Shown: positions 63,472 to 64,000 of the stretch, piece after piece
How the letters are laid out: every line of letters begins with the position of its first letter
How positions within the stretch are numbered: the first letter of the stretch is position 1
Assembly: GCF_002742385.2 (NCBI RefSeq)
Contig: NZ_MJBI02000005.1
Coordinates: forward strand, 1-64,000
Direction of reading: 5' to 3'
DNA: 64,000 nt
Origin: Macrococcoides goetzii
Lineage (GTDB): Bacteria; Bacillota; Bacilli; Staphylococcales; Staphylococcaceae
Translations under genes and position numbers: made by a program
Notes under the pieces: model-generated
What the model was told of the DNA's origin: nothing
The model's input: the letters and a program-made list of their open reading frames with translations, nothing else
Database searches by the model: none

Positions 63472-64000
63472 ATGAGCTTACCTTTTATGGATATATTTAA
63501 AGACTGGGCATCAGAATACGATAACTTCGTAACTGGTCAGGACCCTGAGTATAAAGATGTTTTTGTGAACTATGACTTTATGATCGCCCAAGCAGTGAAA
63601 TACGCTAAAGGCGATGTTGTAGAATTTGGACCGGGTACCGGTAATTTAACTAATTACCTTTTACAGCAAGGTTTAAACGTACGTGCGATTGAACCGAGTG
63701 AAGAAATGGCTGCCATCGGAGAAAAGAAGACTGGAATTACTTTTGAGCGTGGTGACTTTTTAAACTTTAAACAGCAACCAGCTGACACATTTATCTCTTC
63801 ATTTGCATTCCATCACTTAACGGATACAGAAAAAGATATCGCTATCGGTAAGTATGCGGAATTATTAAATGAAGGTGGCCGTGTCATCATTTTAGATACA
63901 ATCTTCAATTCTGAAGAAGAGAAACAGTCGATGATAGAGCATTATACGTCACTTGGCTTTAATAATTTAGTAGAAGATTTAAACCGTGAATACTATCCAT
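63472..64000 (+). CDS. SAM-dependent methyltransferase, YrrT-like (partial)
   Basis: At least 176 aa, truncated by the window edge. It begins MSLPFMDIFKDWASEYDNF and has SAM motif VEFGPGTGNLTNYL, IEPSEEM and SSFAFHHLTDTEKD. This closely follows Bacillus YrrT, the first gene of the yrrT-mtn-mccAB methionine-to-cysteine operon. AGGAGC precedes the ATG. Downstream genes are outside the window. Confidence 0.88.
   Translation, partial: MSLPFMDIFKDWASEYDNFVTGQDPEYKDVFVNYDFMIAQAVKYAKGDVVEFGPGTGNLTNYLLQQGLNVRAIEPSEEMAAIGEKKTGITFERGDFLNFKQQPADTFISSFAFHHLTDTEKDIAIGKYAELLNEGGRVIILDTIFNSEEEKQSMIEHYTSLGFNNLVEDLNREYYP

Overview
The window is a chromosomal segment of a low-GC Gram-positive bacterium of the family Staphylococcaceae. 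The gene order (rsbU-rsbV-rsbW-sigB beside mazEF, alr and acpS; cshA, murF and ddl; rodA and cls; tenA-thiD-thiM-thiE; fabZ, murA and the atp operon; mnaA, upp and glyA; prmC, prfA, tdk, rpmE2 and rho; fba; pyrG-rpoE; coaW) matches staphylococcal synteny. The 61-62 bp tandem arrays, the paired Rpf-like proteins and several unfamiliar small ORFs suggest Macrococcus or a close relative rather than Staphylococcus aureus. The genus is inference. I see no prophage, insertion sequence, CRISPR array or resistance island; this is core genome.

Layout. 1-600: the 5' end of a 16S rRNA gene (minus strand) preceded by tRNA-Gly, tRNA-Leu and tRNA-Glu, with two sigma-A-type promoters. 0.7-10.7 kb: SprT-like protein, Tex, the sigma-B module with an autoregulatory promoter, MazEF, alanine racemase, AcpS and three membrane PH-domain proteins. 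10.7-11.1 kb: tandem array A. 11.1-19.6 kb: CshA helicase, MurF, Ddl, RodA, two small ORFs, cardiolipin synthase and an HD hydrolase. 19.6-20.0 kb: tandem array B. 20-27.5 kb: YidC, a TPP-riboswitch thiamine operon, two LysM/Rpf-like wall enzymes with WalR-type boxes, a long SSB and YwpF. 27.5-36.9 kb: FabZ, an EpuA-like protein, MurA, a DUF1146 protein and the whole F1Fo ATP synthase operon with its promoter. 37-47 kb: MnaA, Upp, GlyA, a TIGR01440 protein, RpiB, arginine phosphatase, Sua5, PrmC, PrfA, Tdk, L31B and Rho, with a cluster of DnaA boxes at the Sua5/PrmC junction. 47-57.6 kb: GlpX, HxlR regulator, second MurA, Fba, a lone receiver protein, a DUF2529 protein, tandem array C, NERD protein, PyrG with its attenuator, RNA polymerase delta, a GNAT protein and CoaW. 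57.6-64 kb: a SAM-I riboswitch operon (M20 amidohydrolase, ATP-grasp ligase, 35-aa membrane peptide), a two-component system, a GrpB-family protein and the start of a YrrT-like methyltransferase.

Together these genes cover cell-wall precursor synthesis (Alr, Ddl, MurF, two MurA, RodA, MnaA), energy (ATP synthase, Fba, GlpX), stress control (SigB, MazEF), translation and termination (PrfA, PrmC, Sua5, L31B, Rho, delta) and cofactor supply (thiamine, pantothenate, AcpS). Several operons carry readable RNA or DNA control elements: TPP, SAM-I, the pyrG G-tract attenuator, a sigma-B promoter, WalR boxes and a probable HxlR operator.

The least explained structures are three tandem arrays with 61-62 bp periods built from terminator-like palindromes, the DnaA-box cluster at 42.4-42.8 kb, and the SAM-controlled amidohydrolase/ligase/micropeptide operon.
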